A stretch of 64,000 bases of DNA from Pseudogracilibacillus sp. (GTDB lineage: Bacteria > Bacillota > Bacilli > Bacillales > Amphibacillaceae), in the NCBI GenBank assembly GCA_026169815.1, contig JAPFDT010000038.1:20698-84697 (forward strand). The letters are read 5' to 3'. Under the pieces are notes generated by a model, which saw only the letters and a program-made list of their open reading frames with translations, was not told where the DNA came from and searched no databases. The stretch's first letter is position 1, and the number at the start of each line of letters is the position of its first letter. Both the position numbers and the translations under genes were made by a program. This document shows, one piece after another, positions 9,235-18,220 of this stretch.

Positions 9235-9290
9235 TGAATGAATTTTATCATTCATTTTAGTATGTCAAACACGAATTTAACGTTTAATTT
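9235..9290. repeat. Degenerate copy of the TGAATCAATTTCAT element
   Basis: Starts TGAATGAATTTTAT and continues with TCATTCATTTTAGTA then AACACGAATTTAACGTTTAA, colinear with the reverse complement of the right half of the element at 12453-12707. The right end is lost. It lies in the gap between spo0A and the aspartokinase gene. Confidence 0.5.
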
Positions 9291-9334
9291 AGCCCCATTT
9301 ACTTATTTATCTAATAAAAAATAATAAATTTGAA

Positions 9335-9375
9335 AAAACATTCCGTTCATTTACTTCTTATGAACGGAATGTTTT
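9335..9375. terminator. Bidirectional terminator between spo0A and aspartokinase
   Basis: A perfect 16-bp inverted repeat (9335-9350 with 9360-9375), A-rich on the left and T-rich on the right, so it can end both convergent transcripts. Confidence 0.85.
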
Positions 9376-9383
9376 GTTTGTTA

Positions 9384-10739
9384 TTATTCGAAAAAAGCTC
9401 GATATAAAGATTTTATGGCACGATGAATTCCATTTGATTTAATACCGAACATCATTGATACTTCAGATGAGCCTTGATTAATCATTTCTAAGTTAACTTT
9501 TGCATCACCTAACGCATTGGTAGCAGTTTGTGCCATCCCAATCGTTTCTTTCATTCCTTCTCCAACAATCATAATTAATGCAAGATCTCGATTAATTGTA
9601 ACAGTGTCTGCCTCTAATTCATTTTCAATTCGATCAATAATTACTTGTTCTTTTTCTTTGGAAAGCTGGGATTCACGAACAATAATTGAAATATCATCAA
9701 TACCTGATGGAGCGTGTTCAAAAGAAACATCTTCATCTTCAAGAATGGCGAATAATTTACGTCCAAATCCAATTTCTCTATTCATTAAGAACTTACTTAC
9801 ATAAATACTTTTGAATCCTGCATCTCCTGCAATACCTACAACACAATTGTTATTCGATGTATCAGGAGCTTTTTCTGCGACAATCATCGTACCCTCGGCA
9901 CTTGGATTGTTTGTATTTTTAATACAGACAGGAATCTTTTCTTGGAAAGCTGGATATAGTGCTTCATCATGGAAAACAGAAAAACCAGCATAAGAAAGTT
10001 CCCGCATTTCACGGTAAGTTAATATTTGAATTTCTTTTGGGTTTTCGATAATCGATGGATTCACAGAATAAACGGAATCTACGTCTGTAAAGTTTTCATA
10101 TAAATCTGCTTGAACCCCGGCTGCAATAATCGCTCCAGTAATGTCTGAACCACCACGCGAAAAAGTAGTTAAAGCACCTTCCTTTGTATAGCCAAAAAAT
10201 CCAGGAATAACCATGACACCATCTTGTTTACGTAATTGGTAAATTTTTGCATAACTATCATCTTCTAATTGAGCACCATGTGGGTCATTTCTTAAAGTGA
10301 TGCCAGCATCTTTCGGGTTAGTATATGTTGCCTTGATGCCAAGTGATTGTAAATATGCGCTAAGAATTTTAGCAGAACTATCTTCTCCAACAGCTTTAAA
10401 AGAGTCAATTCTTGCTTCGTCTGATAAATCAGCCTGCATAATCGATTGGATATGATTTTCAATATCTGTAACTAAGTCTTCTGAGAGACCTAATTCACTA
10501 ACAATTTTAGTGAAACGATCAAGGATAGTTATGTAATACGATTTGTATTTATCTTTTTCAATATAAGCTTCTGCAAGGTCAATTAGTAAATCTGTCATTT
10601 TATAATCTAAGTCATGGCGTTTACCTGGAGCAGAAACGACAATGAATTTTCTGTCTTTATCTTCTTTTATGATGTTTCCGACTTTTCTGAATTGCTCGGC
10701 ATTAGCTAGTGAGCTACCACCAAATTTAGCTACTTTCAT
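9384..10739 (-). CDS. yclM: Aspartate kinase (class III, YclM/ThrD-like)
   Basis: Phosphorylates aspartate in the first step of Lys/Thr/Met synthesis. It has 451 residues: N-terminal amino-acid-kinase domain beginning VAKFGGSSLAN, with FSRGGSDITGA in the middle, and two C-terminal ACT-type regulatory domains (about 300-451). Length and the PGKRHDLDYKMTDLL insert match the monofunctional YclM type rather than DapG or LysC. The start ATG follows a GGGGG-type ribosome binding site. Feedback specificity cannot be read from the sequence. It is probably cotranscribed with the upstream DUF2627 gene (20-bp gap). Confidence 0.9.
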   Translation of the reverse strand: MKVAKFGGSSLANAEQFRKVGNIIKEDKDRKFIVVSAPGKRHDLDYKMTDLLIDLAEAYIEKDKYKSYYITILDRFTKIVSELGLSEDLVTDIENHIQSIMQADLSDEARIDSFKAVGEDSSAKILSAYLQSLGIKATYTNPKDAGITLRNDPHGAQLEDDSYAKIYQLRKQDGVMVIPGFFGYTKEGALTTFSRGGSDITGAIIAAGVQADLYENFTDVDSVYSVNPSIIENPKEIQILTYREMRELSYAGFSVFHDEALYPAFQEKIPVCIKNTNNPSAEGTMIVAEKAPDTSNNNCVVGIAGDAGFKSIYVSKFLMNREIGFGRKLFAILEDEDVSFEHAPSGIDDISIIVRESQLSKEKEQVIIDRIENELEADTVTINRDLALIMIVGEGMKETIGMAQTATNALGDAKVNLEMINQGSSEVSMMFGIKSNGIHRAIKSLYRAFFE

Positions 10740-10759
10740 GTTTATTCCCCCAACTATAT

Positions 10760-10999
10760 TTATTCGTTCTCTTTCGTTCTATCTTTTACTAATTGATTCT
10801 TTTTATCACGATGGTAAATAAACCCACCTATAAAAGCTAGTCCTGCTGCAAACATGATGAAACCAATGATAAATTGGATAATTTCATTAAATAAAATAGG
10901 ACTTACTTCAACAAATAATGCATCACGCATTAATTTAATACCAAAAGCTCCAATAATACCTGGAGTAAACATAATGATTACTGCAATAATTCGTGACAT
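10760..10999 (-). CDS. yqzF: DUF2627 family membrane protein
   Basis: A 79-residue protein with two hydrophobic segments (about 4-25 and 38-62) and a charged C-terminal tail. It matches the DUF2627/YqzF family, which in Bacillus lies near the bkd locus; here bcd starts 300 bp away in the opposite direction. An AGGAGAT-like ribosome binding site precedes the ATG. Function is unknown to me; the symbol is assigned by family and context. Confidence 0.75.
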   Translation of the reverse strand: MSRIIAVIIMFTPGIIGAFGIKLMRDALFVEVSPILFNEIIQFIIGFIMFAAGLAFIGGFIYHRDKKNQLVKDRTKENE

Positions 11000-11298
11000 T
11001 CCTATCTCCTTTATTCCTTATAGAGTGATTCTATTATAGCAAACGTTACAAAGAAAATAAAAAAATATGTAATTTAAAGAAATTCACTTCTTGCTAGTAA
11101 TTGTTACTTCCCATATGATATTATTACATAGTGTGAGAATATTTCAATAAAGTCACACAATGAAATAATTTTACTACATATAAATATTAGTACGTCTATC
11201 ATCCGAAAGAGTAGATCCTTTTACTTAAGGGTATAGTAATCTATGAAAAAATACGACGATGATGTACATTAATTTTATTCAATAAAGGAGCACAAAAC

Positions 11299-12381
11299 AT
11301 GGAAATTTTTGAATCTTTAAAAAAACACGAATATGAACAAGTTGTTTATTGTTATGACAAAGCATCAGGTTTAAAAGCGATTATTGTCATCCATGATACA
11401 ACGTTAGGTCCAGCTCTTGGTGGCTTAAGAATTTGGAATTATCCAACAGAAGAAGAAGCATTAGAAGATGCGTTACGTTTAGCTAAAGGAATGACTTATA
11501 AAAATGCTGCTGCTGGATTGAATTTAGGTGGCGGTAAAGCAGTCATGATAGGCGATCCAAAAACAGTGAAAACAGAAGCTGCATTACGTGCCTTTGGACG
11601 ATATGTAGAAAGCTTAAATGGTCGCTACATTACAGCCGAAGATGTTGGAACGACGGAAACAGATATGGATTATATTCATATAGAAACAGATTATGTAACA
11701 GGAACATCTAGCGGTGGAATTGGTGATCCATCTCCTGTAACGTCATATGGTATTTATCAAGGGATGAAAGCAACTGCTCAGACAGCTTTTGGTAGTGATT
11801 CGTTAAAAGGAAAAACAGTAGCAGTACAAGGAGTTGGTATGGTTGCATATGGATTATGTAAACATCTTCACGAAGAAGGCGCCAATCTCGTTGTAACAGA
11901 TATTAATGAAGCAGCTGTTGAGCGAGCTGTTAATGATTTTGGAGCTAAAGCTGTTGCACCTGAAGATATTTATAGTGTGGACTGCGATATCTTCTCACCT
12001 TGTGCACTTGGTGGCGTTATTAATGACACGACAATCCCACAATTAAAAGCTAAAGCTATTGCGGGCAGTGCAAATAATCAATTATTAGATAATCGTCACG
12101 GTGATATTTTAGATGAAAAAGGTATCGTTTATGCGCCTGATTATGTCATAAATTCTGGTGGAGTTATTAACGTCTCAGATGAGTTACAAGGTTATAATCG
12201 TGATCGTGTATTTAAAAAAGTAGAAGCAATTTACGATATATTATTAAATGTATATCGTGTAGCGGAGGAACAAAATATCCCCACTTATTTAGCGGCAGAT
12301 AAAATGGCAGAACAAAGAATGGCATCGATTCAAAAATCTAGTCAACAATTTTTAAAGAATAATCGTCATATCCTATCATAA
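11299..12381 (+). CDS. bcd: Branched-chain amino acid (leucine) dehydrogenase
   Basis: NAD-dependent oxidative deamination of Leu/Val/Ile to 2-oxoacids, feeding the Bkd complex encoded downstream. It has 360 residues; Lys80 in [13 protein letters not shown] is the catalytic lysine of the Glu/Leu dehydrogenase family, and the NAD fold begins at [12 protein letters not shown] (about 176-187). ATG 11299 follows AAAGGAG. In B. subtilis bcd lies between ptb and buk in the bkd operon; here both are absent, and bcd is separated from lpdV by 504 bp of repeats. The 299-bp gap upstream shows no clear sigma-54 (-24/-12) promoter or bkdR. Confidence 0.93.
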   Translation: MEIFESLKKHEYEQVVYCYDKASGLKAIIVIHDTTLGPALGGLRIWNYPTEEEALEDALRLAKGMTYKNAAAGLNLGGGKAVMIGDPKTVKTEAALRAFGRYVESLNGRYITAEDVGTTETDMDYIHIETDYVTGTSSGGIGDPSPVTSYGIYQGMKATAQTAFGSDSLKGKTVAVQGVGMVAYGLCKHLHEEGANLVVTDINEAAVERAVNDFGAKAVAPEDIYSVDCDIFSPCALGGVINDTTIPQLKAKAIAGSANNQLLDNRHGDILDEKGIVYAPDYVINSGGVINVSDELQGYNRDRVFKKVEAIYDILLNVYRVAEEQNIPTYLAADKMAEQRMASIQKSSQQFLKNNRHILS

Positions 12382-12413
12382 TTGACGATAAAGTAGTGTA
12401 TGTTGCGATGAGT

Positions 12414-12452
12414 TTTTTTGAATATTTTATTATCGTAAAAACTCATCTCGCA
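12414..12452 (+). terminator. Hairpin downstream of bcd, probable terminator
   Basis: TGCGA-TGAGTTTTT pairs with AAAAACTCATCTCGCA with a 2-nt bulge across a 20-nt loop. No clean T-run follows on the plus strand, so confidence is limited. Confidence 0.45.
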
Positions 12453-12707
12453 TGAATCAATTTCATAAATAAAATAATAGGATAATTTGTTTGAAACACG
12501 AACGATTATATTGAAAAAAGGAGAACGTTCGTGTTTTTAAATGATAACTGAGTTTACTTAAGAAAACCGGCTGACTCCTGCGGGAAAAGTATGAGGCTCA
12601 AGCCATGCCCGCTAAAAAGCAGCCGGCTGTAGTGAAAGGAAACGATGCTATCATCAAACGTAAAGTTCGTGTTTAAGCTACTAAATACGAATGATGAAAT
12701 TGATTCA
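12453..12707. repeat. Composite MITE-like element (copy A) carrying an internal palindrome
   Basis: Exact 14-bp terminal inverted repeats TGAATCAATTTCAT (12453-12466) and its complement (12694-12707). Inside are an 11-bp hairpin (12494-12504 with 12526-12536), a GACTCCTGCGGGA-type palindrome with arms at 12565-12573 and 12620-12628, and the conserved block around AACGTAAAGTTCGTGTTTAA. It fills most of the bcd-lpdV gap. Homologous copies are at 41560, 49507 and 56114. No open frame, so non-autonomous if mobile. Confidence 0.7.
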
Positions 12708-12885
12708 CATATACTTTTATAAAAAGGCTAAGACAAGCATAGTTACAAATGTCATCTATTAAAATAGTTGTATATGTGATAAATTAAAGTATGGTTGGTT
12801 ATAAATGCAGCTATGTAAGCGAATACAACATTGACGTAATAACATATATAATAATATATCGTGCAAATGGAGGGAGTATAACAGT

Positions 12886-14310
12886 ATGACAAAAGAATAT
12901 GACCTCGTTGTACTTGGTGGAGGTATAGGCGGATATGTAGCTGCAATAAGGGCTACTCAATTAGGTATGTCTGTTGCTCTAGTTGAGAAAGATAAACTTG
13001 GGGGAACTTGTTTACATGAAGGATGCATACCATCTAAAGCACTTTTAAAGACAGCAGAAATGTATCGCCAATATCATCATGCAAGTGAGTTTGGTTTAGA
13101 AATACAAGATATGCAAATAAATTTAAATAAAGCACAAGAAAGAAAAGAGAAAGTAGTTAATACATTATTTCAAGGTGTAACAAATCTACTAAATCAAGCA
13201 AAGGTTGATATATATAAAGGTACAGGGAGAATATTAGGTTCAAGTATTTTTTCTCCGATGCCTGGTACTGTTTCTGTTGAATATGATGATGGAAAAGAGA
13301 ACACGACGTTAACTAATAAATTTGTATTAATTGCAACAGGTTCTACACCATCTAATTTACCGAACTTAACAGTAGATGGTGAGTTTATTATGCATGCTCA
13401 CCATGCTTTGCAACTAGAATCTTTACCTGAATCGATCGTGATTGTAGGTGCAGGAGCAATCGGTATTGAATGGGCGTCATTATTACAAGATTTAGGTGTA
13501 GAGGTCTCTGTTATAGAAAGTAACGCTACTATTTTAGGCGAAACTGATAGAGATGTAAGTAAAGAAGTGCAAAAGCAATTAGAGGCACGTGGGGTTCAGA
13601 TTTTTACAAATGCACAATTAGATATCGGTTCTGTAGAGGTGAAAAATGAACAAGTACATCTACAGGCTAAAACAAAGGATCGAGTAGTAGACTTTCTTGC
13701 TGATAAAATGTTACTGGCTGTAGGGCGAGAAGCGAATATAGCAGAATTAGGATTACAAAATACGTCGATTGAAATGGAAAATGGTGTGATTCAAACGAAT
13801 GATACATGTCAAACGAAAGAAAATCATATATATGCAATTGGTGACTGTATCGGAGGAATGCAATTAGCGCATGTCGCTTCCGCAGAAGGTGTGATTGCTG
13901 TTGAACATATGGCGAATGCGAAACCAAAGCCATTAGACACAATGCATGTTCCAATTTGTGTTTATTCCCATCCTGAAGTAGCTAGTGTCGGCTTAACAGA
14001 AGAAAAAGCGGTTGAATTAGGCTATAAAGTAAAAATTGGTAGTTTTCCTTTTCAAGGAATTGGGAAAGCACACATTAACGGAAATCCATCAGGTTTTAAT
14101 AAAATAATTATTGATGAAAAAACAGAAGATATACTAGGGATTCATATAGTTGGCTCCCACGCAACTGAGTTGATTTCAGAAGCAAGTTTAGCAAAAATGT
14201 TAGATGCAACAGCTTGGGAAATTTCGCAAACCATTCATCCGCATCCATCATTATCAGAAGGTCTTTTTGAGTCAGCTTTAGCAGTTGATGGATTGGAAAT
14301 ACATGGTTAA
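12886..14310 (+). CDS. lpdV: Dihydrolipoyl dehydrogenase (E3) of the branched-chain 2-oxoacid dehydrogenase complex
   Basis: FAD-dependent reoxidation of dihydrolipoyl-E2 with NAD+. It has 474 residues: FAD-binding GGGIGG (11-16), redox disulfide Cys42/Cys47 in TCLHEGC, an NAD-binding GAGAIGIEWASLL segment near 185-197, and the C-terminal active-site signature HPHPSLSE. ATG 12886 follows GGAGGG. It heads a tight four-gene run with bkdAA (10-bp gap), bkdAB and bkdB, so it is the bkd-specific E3 rather than that of pyruvate dehydrogenase. Confidence 0.93.
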   Translation: MTKEYDLVVLGGGIGGYVAAIRATQLGMSVALVEKDKLGGTCLHEGCIPSKALLKTAEMYRQYHHASEFGLEIQDMQINLNKAQERKEKVVNTLFQGVTNLLNQAKVDIYKGTGRILGSSIFSPMPGTVSVEYDDGKENTTLTNKFVLIATGSTPSNLPNLTVDGEFIMHAHHALQLESLPESIVIVGAGAIGIEWASLLQDLGVEVSVIESNATILGETDRDVSKEVQKQLEARGVQIFTNAQLDIGSVEVKNEQVHLQAKTKDRVVDFLADKMLLAVGREANIAELGLQNTSIEMENGVIQTNDTCQTKENHIYAIGDCIGGMQLAHVASAEGVIAVEHMANAKPKPLDTMHVPICVYSHPEVASVGLTEEKAVELGYKVKIGSFPFQGIGKAHINGNPSGFNKIIIDEKTEDILGIHIVGSHATELISEASLAKMLDATAWEISQTIHPHPSLSEGLFESALAVDGLEIHG

Positions 14311-14320
14311 GGAGTGAAAT

Positions 14321-15316
14321 ATGATGAAAAAAAATAAACATACATCATTAGGTTTAACGGACGACGATGTGTTAGCAATGTATCGGACGATGTTATTAAC
14401 TAGAAAAATTGATGAAAGAATGTTGCTATTGAATCGCTCAGGTCAAATCCCATTTCTTGTATCAGGTAAAGGGCAAGAAGCGGCTCAAATTGGTGCAGCT
14501 TTTGCATTAGATACTAAAGTAGATTATGTCGCACCTTATTATCGGGACATGGCTGTCGTATTACATTTTGGTATGACGACAAAAGAATTGATGTTATTAG
14601 CTTTCGCAAAAGAAGAAGACCCTAATTCAGCTGGGAGGCAAATGCCAGGCCACTATGGGCAAAAGAAGAATAACATTATAACAGGCTCATCTCCTGTATC
14701 TACGCAAGTTCCACACGCAGTAGGTTTTGCCTTAGCTTCAAGAATTAAACAAGATCCTTTTGTTACGCTTGTGACATTAGGTGATGGATCTACTAATCAA
14801 GGTGATTTTCACGAAGGATTAAACTTTGCAGGTGTTCATCAATTACCAGTTATTACGTTCGTTCAAAATAATAAATTTGCTATTTCTGTACCGTTTGAAA
14901 AACAAGTAGCAAGTGAAAATATTGCAGTAAGAGCAAGTTCTTATGGTATGCCTGGCATTATTGTTGATGGTAATGATCCTTTAGATGTTTATCAAGCTGT
15001 GAAAAAAGCGAGAGAACGAGCGATTAATGATGAGGGGCCAACATTAATTGAAGCTGTGACAGAGCGGTTATCAGCTCATTCGAGTGATGATAATGATCAA
15101 TTATATCGTACAGTAGAAGAGTTGAAGGAAGCACATGCAAATGATTGTTTAGTGACATTTGCCAATTATTTAGAAGAAGTTGGCCTACTAAATGAAACAA
15201 TAAAAGCAGATTTACAAAATGAGATCATGAATGAAGTAAATGAAGCAACGACGTATGCTGAAAAGGCTTCTTATGCTGATGTTCGTACTATTACAGATTA
15301 TGTATATGAAGTATAA
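14321..15316 (+). CDS. bkdAA: Branched-chain 2-oxoacid dehydrogenase E1 alpha
   Basis: Thiamine-diphosphate-dependent decarboxylase subunit, 331 residues. The TPP motif runs from LGDGSTNQGDFHEG to the ENI/NNK region (about 160-190); the phosphorylation-loop-like ERLSAHSSDDND is near 243-254. It shares extended blocks with BkdAA (YRTMLLTRKIDERM near the N terminus, GRQMPGHYGQKKN). Two adjacent ATGs (14321, 14324) follow AAGGAG; either is possible. It makes isobutyryl-, isovaleryl- and 2-methylbutyryl-CoA, the primers of branched fatty acids, with BkdAB. Confidence 0.93.
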   Translation: MMKKNKHTSLGLTDDDVLAMYRTMLLTRKIDERMLLLNRSGQIPFLVSGKGQEAAQIGAAFALDTKVDYVAPYYRDMAVVLHFGMTTKELMLLAFAKEEDPNSAGRQMPGHYGQKKNNIITGSSPVSTQVPHAVGFALASRIKQDPFVTLVTLGDGSTNQGDFHEGLNFAGVHQLPVITFVQNNKFAISVPFEKQVASENIAVRASSYGMPGIIVDGNDPLDVYQAVKKARERAINDEGPTLIEAVTERLSAHSSDDNDQLYRTVEELKEAHANDCLVTFANYLEEVGLLNETIKADLQNEIMNEVNEATTYAEKASYADVRTITDYVYEV

Positions 15317-15329
15317 GGAGGGATCATCA

Positions 15330-16313
15330 ATGACTGAACTATCTTATATTGAAGCAATTAAAACTGCTATGTATGAAGAAATGGAAAGAGATGAAGATGT
15401 ATTTATAATTGGTGAAGATGTCGGTGCAAAAGGTGGTGTCTTTCGAGCGACAGAAGGATTGTATGATACTTTTGGTTCTGATCGTGTAATTGATGCTCCC
15501 TTGGCAGAATCGGGCATTGTTGGAGTTGGAATAGGGGCAGCCATGTATGGGATGAGACCGATTGCTGAAATTCAATTTGCTGACTTTATTTTGCCTGCTG
15601 TAAACCAAATTGTTTCTGAAGCGGCAAAAATTAGATATCGATCGAATAATGATTGGAACTGTCCGATTACAATTCGCGCACCTTATGGCGGCGGGGTAAA
15701 TGGAGCTTTATACCATTCCCAATCCTTAGAGGCAATGTTTAGTAATCAACCAGGATTAAAAGTTGTCATTCCATCTACTCCTTACGACGCTAAAGGACTT
15801 TTAAAAGCGGCGATTCGTGATAATGATCCTGTTTTATATTTTGAACATAAACGTGCTTATCGTCTTCTAAAAGAAACTTTACCAGAGGAAGACTATGTCG
15901 TCCCGATAGGTAAAGCTGATGTTAAACGTACAGGAGAAGATATTACGATTATTACGTATGGATTATGTGTACATCATAGTTTACAGGCAGCAGAATCACT
16001 AGCAGAAGAAAATATTGATGTACATGTTTTGGATTTAAGAACAGTTTATCCATTAGATCAAGAAGCAATTATTGAAGCGGCGAATAAAACAGGGAAAGTA
16101 TTGCTCGTCACGGAAGATAATAAAGAAGGTAGTGTAATTGGAGAAGTTGCGGCGATTATTGCTGAACATTGTTTATTTGAACTAGATGCACCTGTTAAAC
16201 GATTAGCTGCACCAGACGCGCCTTCGATGCCATATGCGCACGTATTAGAAAAAGAATTTTTAATAACAAAAGAGAAAATTGAACATGAAGCAAGGCAGTT
16301 AGCTCATTTTTAA
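15330..16313 (+). CDS. bkdAB: Branched-chain 2-oxoacid dehydrogenase E1 beta
   Basis: 327 residues, the usual BkdAB length; transketolase-like pyrimidine domain then C-terminal transketolase domain (from about 195). It begins MTELSYIEAIKTAMYEEM. ATG 15330 sits after AAGGAGGGATCATCA; an open extension upstream to 15240 overlaps bkdAA and is rejected. It forms the alpha2beta2 E1 heterotetramer with BkdAA. Confidence 0.93.
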   Translation: MTELSYIEAIKTAMYEEMERDEDVFIIGEDVGAKGGVFRATEGLYDTFGSDRVIDAPLAESGIVGVGIGAAMYGMRPIAEIQFADFILPAVNQIVSEAAKIRYRSNNDWNCPITIRAPYGGGVNGALYHSQSLEAMFSNQPGLKVVIPSTPYDAKGLLKAAIRDNDPVLYFEHKRAYRLLKETLPEEDYVVPIGKADVKRTGEDITIITYGLCVHHSLQAAESLAEENIDVHVLDLRTVYPLDQEAIIEAANKTGKVLLVTEDNKEGSVIGEVAAIIAEHCLFELDAPVKRLAAPDAPSMPYAHVLEKEFLITKEKIEHEARQLAHF

Positions 16314-16346
16314 AATAATAAGTATCGGAAAGGAGGTCAGGAAATT

Positions 16347-17585
16347 ATGGCAAAAGAAAAAATATTAATGCCAAAATTAGGAGAAAGTGTGACAGAAGGT
16401 ACGATCACATCTTGGTTAGTTAAAGAAGGAGATCATGTACAAAAGTATGATCCGCTTGCAGAAGTAATGACAGATAAGGTCAATGCAGAAATACCAGCTT
16501 CCTTTACTGGTACCATTTCAGAAATTACTGCACAAGAAGGTGAAGTAATTGCAGTACATGAATTGATTGGCTATATAGAAACAGAAGAAAATGATGATGA
16601 AGTAGTTGAAACAGTAGAAAATAACGAACAACAATTAGAAAAGAATTCAGAAGTAGACGTGGCTGATTCAACTGATCATTCCATGAAGAATCGTTATTCA
16701 CCAGCTGTTTTAAAACTTGCATCTGAACATAATATTGATTTAACGACTATATCTGGCAGTGGATTAGGCGGTAGAATTACTCGGAAAGATATTAGAACCT
16801 TAATTGAACAACCAGATAAACAAAATAAAGCTATCTCAAGTGAAAATCAAGCAGCATCATCTGCAATGAAGCAACCAAAGGTGAAAAATGGCCATATAGA
16901 AATTCCAGTTACAGGCGTTCGAAAAGCAATCGCCGCAAATGTAACAAAGTCAAAACAAGAAATTCCGCATGCTTGGATGACAGTAGAAGCTGATGTAACT
17001 GGATTAGTTACTTATCGTAACAATATTAAAGACACATTTAGAGAAAGAGAAGGCTATTCTTTAACGTATTTTGCTTTTTTCATTCATGCTGTAGCAAAAG
17101 CGTTGCGAGAATTTCCTGAAATAAATAGTACGTGGCAACATGATAAGATTATTCACCATCAAGATATTCATATTTCCATAGCAGTAGCGAACGAAAATGA
17201 ATTATTTGTACCAGTTATTAAACATGTAGATGATAAAAGTGTGCAAGGAATAGCGAAGGAAATTACACAATTAGCGTATAAAGCAAGAAATAATCAATTA
17301 TTACCTGAAGATATGGAAGGTGGAACCTTTACTGTGAACAATACAGGCACTTTTGGTTCGATAGCTTCAATGGGAATTATCAATCATCCTCAAGCAGCTA
17401 TTTTACAAGTAGAATCGATCGTAAAACGTCCAGTTATCATTAATGACATGTTTGCTGCACGTGACATCGTTAACTTGTCCTTATCTTTAGACCATCGTAT
17501 TTTAGACGGCTTAATATGTGGTCGCTTTTTAGCACGAATAAAAGAACTGGTAGAAAGTATCGATGAAACAGCAAGCTTAGTCTAA
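16347..17585 (+). CDS. bkdB: Branched-chain 2-oxoacid dehydrogenase E2 (lipoamide acyltransferase)
   Basis: 412 residues: one N-terminal lipoyl domain with lipoyl-lysine Lys44 (VMTDKVNAEIP), an acidic linker, the peripheral-subunit-binding domain (about 111-152, RYSPAVLKLASEHNID), a second linker, and the catalytic domain with His383 and Asp387 in HRILDG. AAGGAGGT lies 12 bp upstream. It needs lipoylation, yet lipM and the gcv genes normally found further along this syntenic region are missing, so the lipoyl machinery must be encoded elsewhere. Confidence 0.93.
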   Translation: MAKEKILMPKLGESVTEGTITSWLVKEGDHVQKYDPLAEVMTDKVNAEIPASFTGTISEITAQEGEVIAVHELIGYIETEENDDEVVETVENNEQQLEKNSEVDVADSTDHSMKNRYSPAVLKLASEHNIDLTTISGSGLGGRITRKDIRTLIEQPDKQNKAISSENQAASSAMKQPKVKNGHIEIPVTGVRKAIAANVTKSKQEIPHAWMTVEADVTGLVTYRNNIKDTFREREGYSLTYFAFFIHAVAKALREFPEINSTWQHDKIIHHQDIHISIAVANENELFVPVIKHVDDKSVQGIAKEITQLAYKARNNQLLPEDMEGGTFTVNNTGTFGSIASMGIINHPQAAILQVESIVKRPVIINDMFAARDIVNLSLSLDHRILDGLICGRFLARIKELVESIDETASLV

Positions 17586-17616
17586 AATGAATTTGAAACT
17601 GGTTCAAACGATAAAA

Positions 17617-17645
17617 TTGATATTATTTTCTAAAATTGATAAACT
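17617..17645 (+). promoter_or_regulatory. Candidate sigma-A promoter of brxB
   Basis: TTGATA (17617-17622) and TAAACT (17640-17645) with a 17-bp spacer, 43 bp before the brxB start. Confidence 0.4.
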
Positions 17646-17687
17646 GAGATTGTAAGATACATTGATTAAGAAGGAGATGTACCATAT

Positions 17688-18119
17688 ATGAGCTTTGATA
17701 ACTTTATGACAGACGTAGTTAACGTTGCACGAGGCGATATGCGTGAAGCTGGGTACGAAGAGTTACTCGATCCAGAACAAGTGGATGATGCTTTAAATCG
17801 AGAAGGTACAACATTAGTATTAGTAAATTCAGTTTGCGGCTGTGCTGGAGGAGTAGCAAGACCAGCAGCGGCTAACGCAATTCATTATGATAAACGCCCA
17901 GATCATTTAGTGACAGTGTTTGCTGGACAAGATCGTGAAGCGACTGAGCAAGCGAGAACATTTTTTGAAGGTTATCCACCATCGTCACCATCTATGGCAT
18001 TTTTAAAAGATGGTAAAATCGTTACGATGTTAGAGCGTCATGAAATTGAAGGTGCAACACCAATCGAAGTTATTAATAAATTACAGACTATCTTCGATGA
18101 ACATTGTGAAGAGCTATAA
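17688..18119 (+). CDS. brxB: Bacilliredoxin BrxB (YqiW)
   Basis: Removes bacillithiol from S-bacillithiolated proteins through an unusual Cys-Gly-Cys site, seen here as Cys50-Gly51-Cys52 ([10 protein letters not shown]) in a thioredoxin-like fold of 143 residues. AAGGAGATG precedes the ATG. It follows bkdB as yqiW does in B. subtilis, which distinguishes it from the paralogue YphP (BrxA). It has its own terminator. It implies that the host uses bacillithiol. Confidence 0.92.
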   Translation: MSFDNFMTDVVNVARGDMREAGYEELLDPEQVDDALNREGTTLVLVNSVCGCAGGVARPAAANAIHYDKRPDHLVTVFAGQDREATEQARTFFEGYPPSSPSMAFLKDGKIVTMLERHEIEGATPIEVINKLQTIFDEHCEEL

Positions 18120-18133
18120 TTAATATGTAAGTA

Positions 18134-18172
18134 ATAAGACTGTCCCGATATGATAGACAGTCTTATTTTTTA
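18134..18172 (+). terminator. Terminator of brxB
   Basis: ATAAGACTGTC pairs with GACAGTCTTAT (11 bp), followed by a run of six T. Confidence 0.85.
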
Positions 18173-18220
18173 CATAAAATATAATACTTAGTTAGAATAG
18201 AATTTAAAGGAGATTACAAC

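Noticed and set aside
11000..11298. Sigma-54 promoter or T-box leader before bcd
   Set aside because: No GG-N10-GC pair of the -24/-12 type and no T-box AGGGTGG sequence; the region is plain AT-rich DNA with a weak promoter at best.
12752..12946. 64-codon minus-strand frame overlapping the lpdV start
   Set aside because: Low-complexity Tyr/Ile-rich translation with no ribosome binding site.
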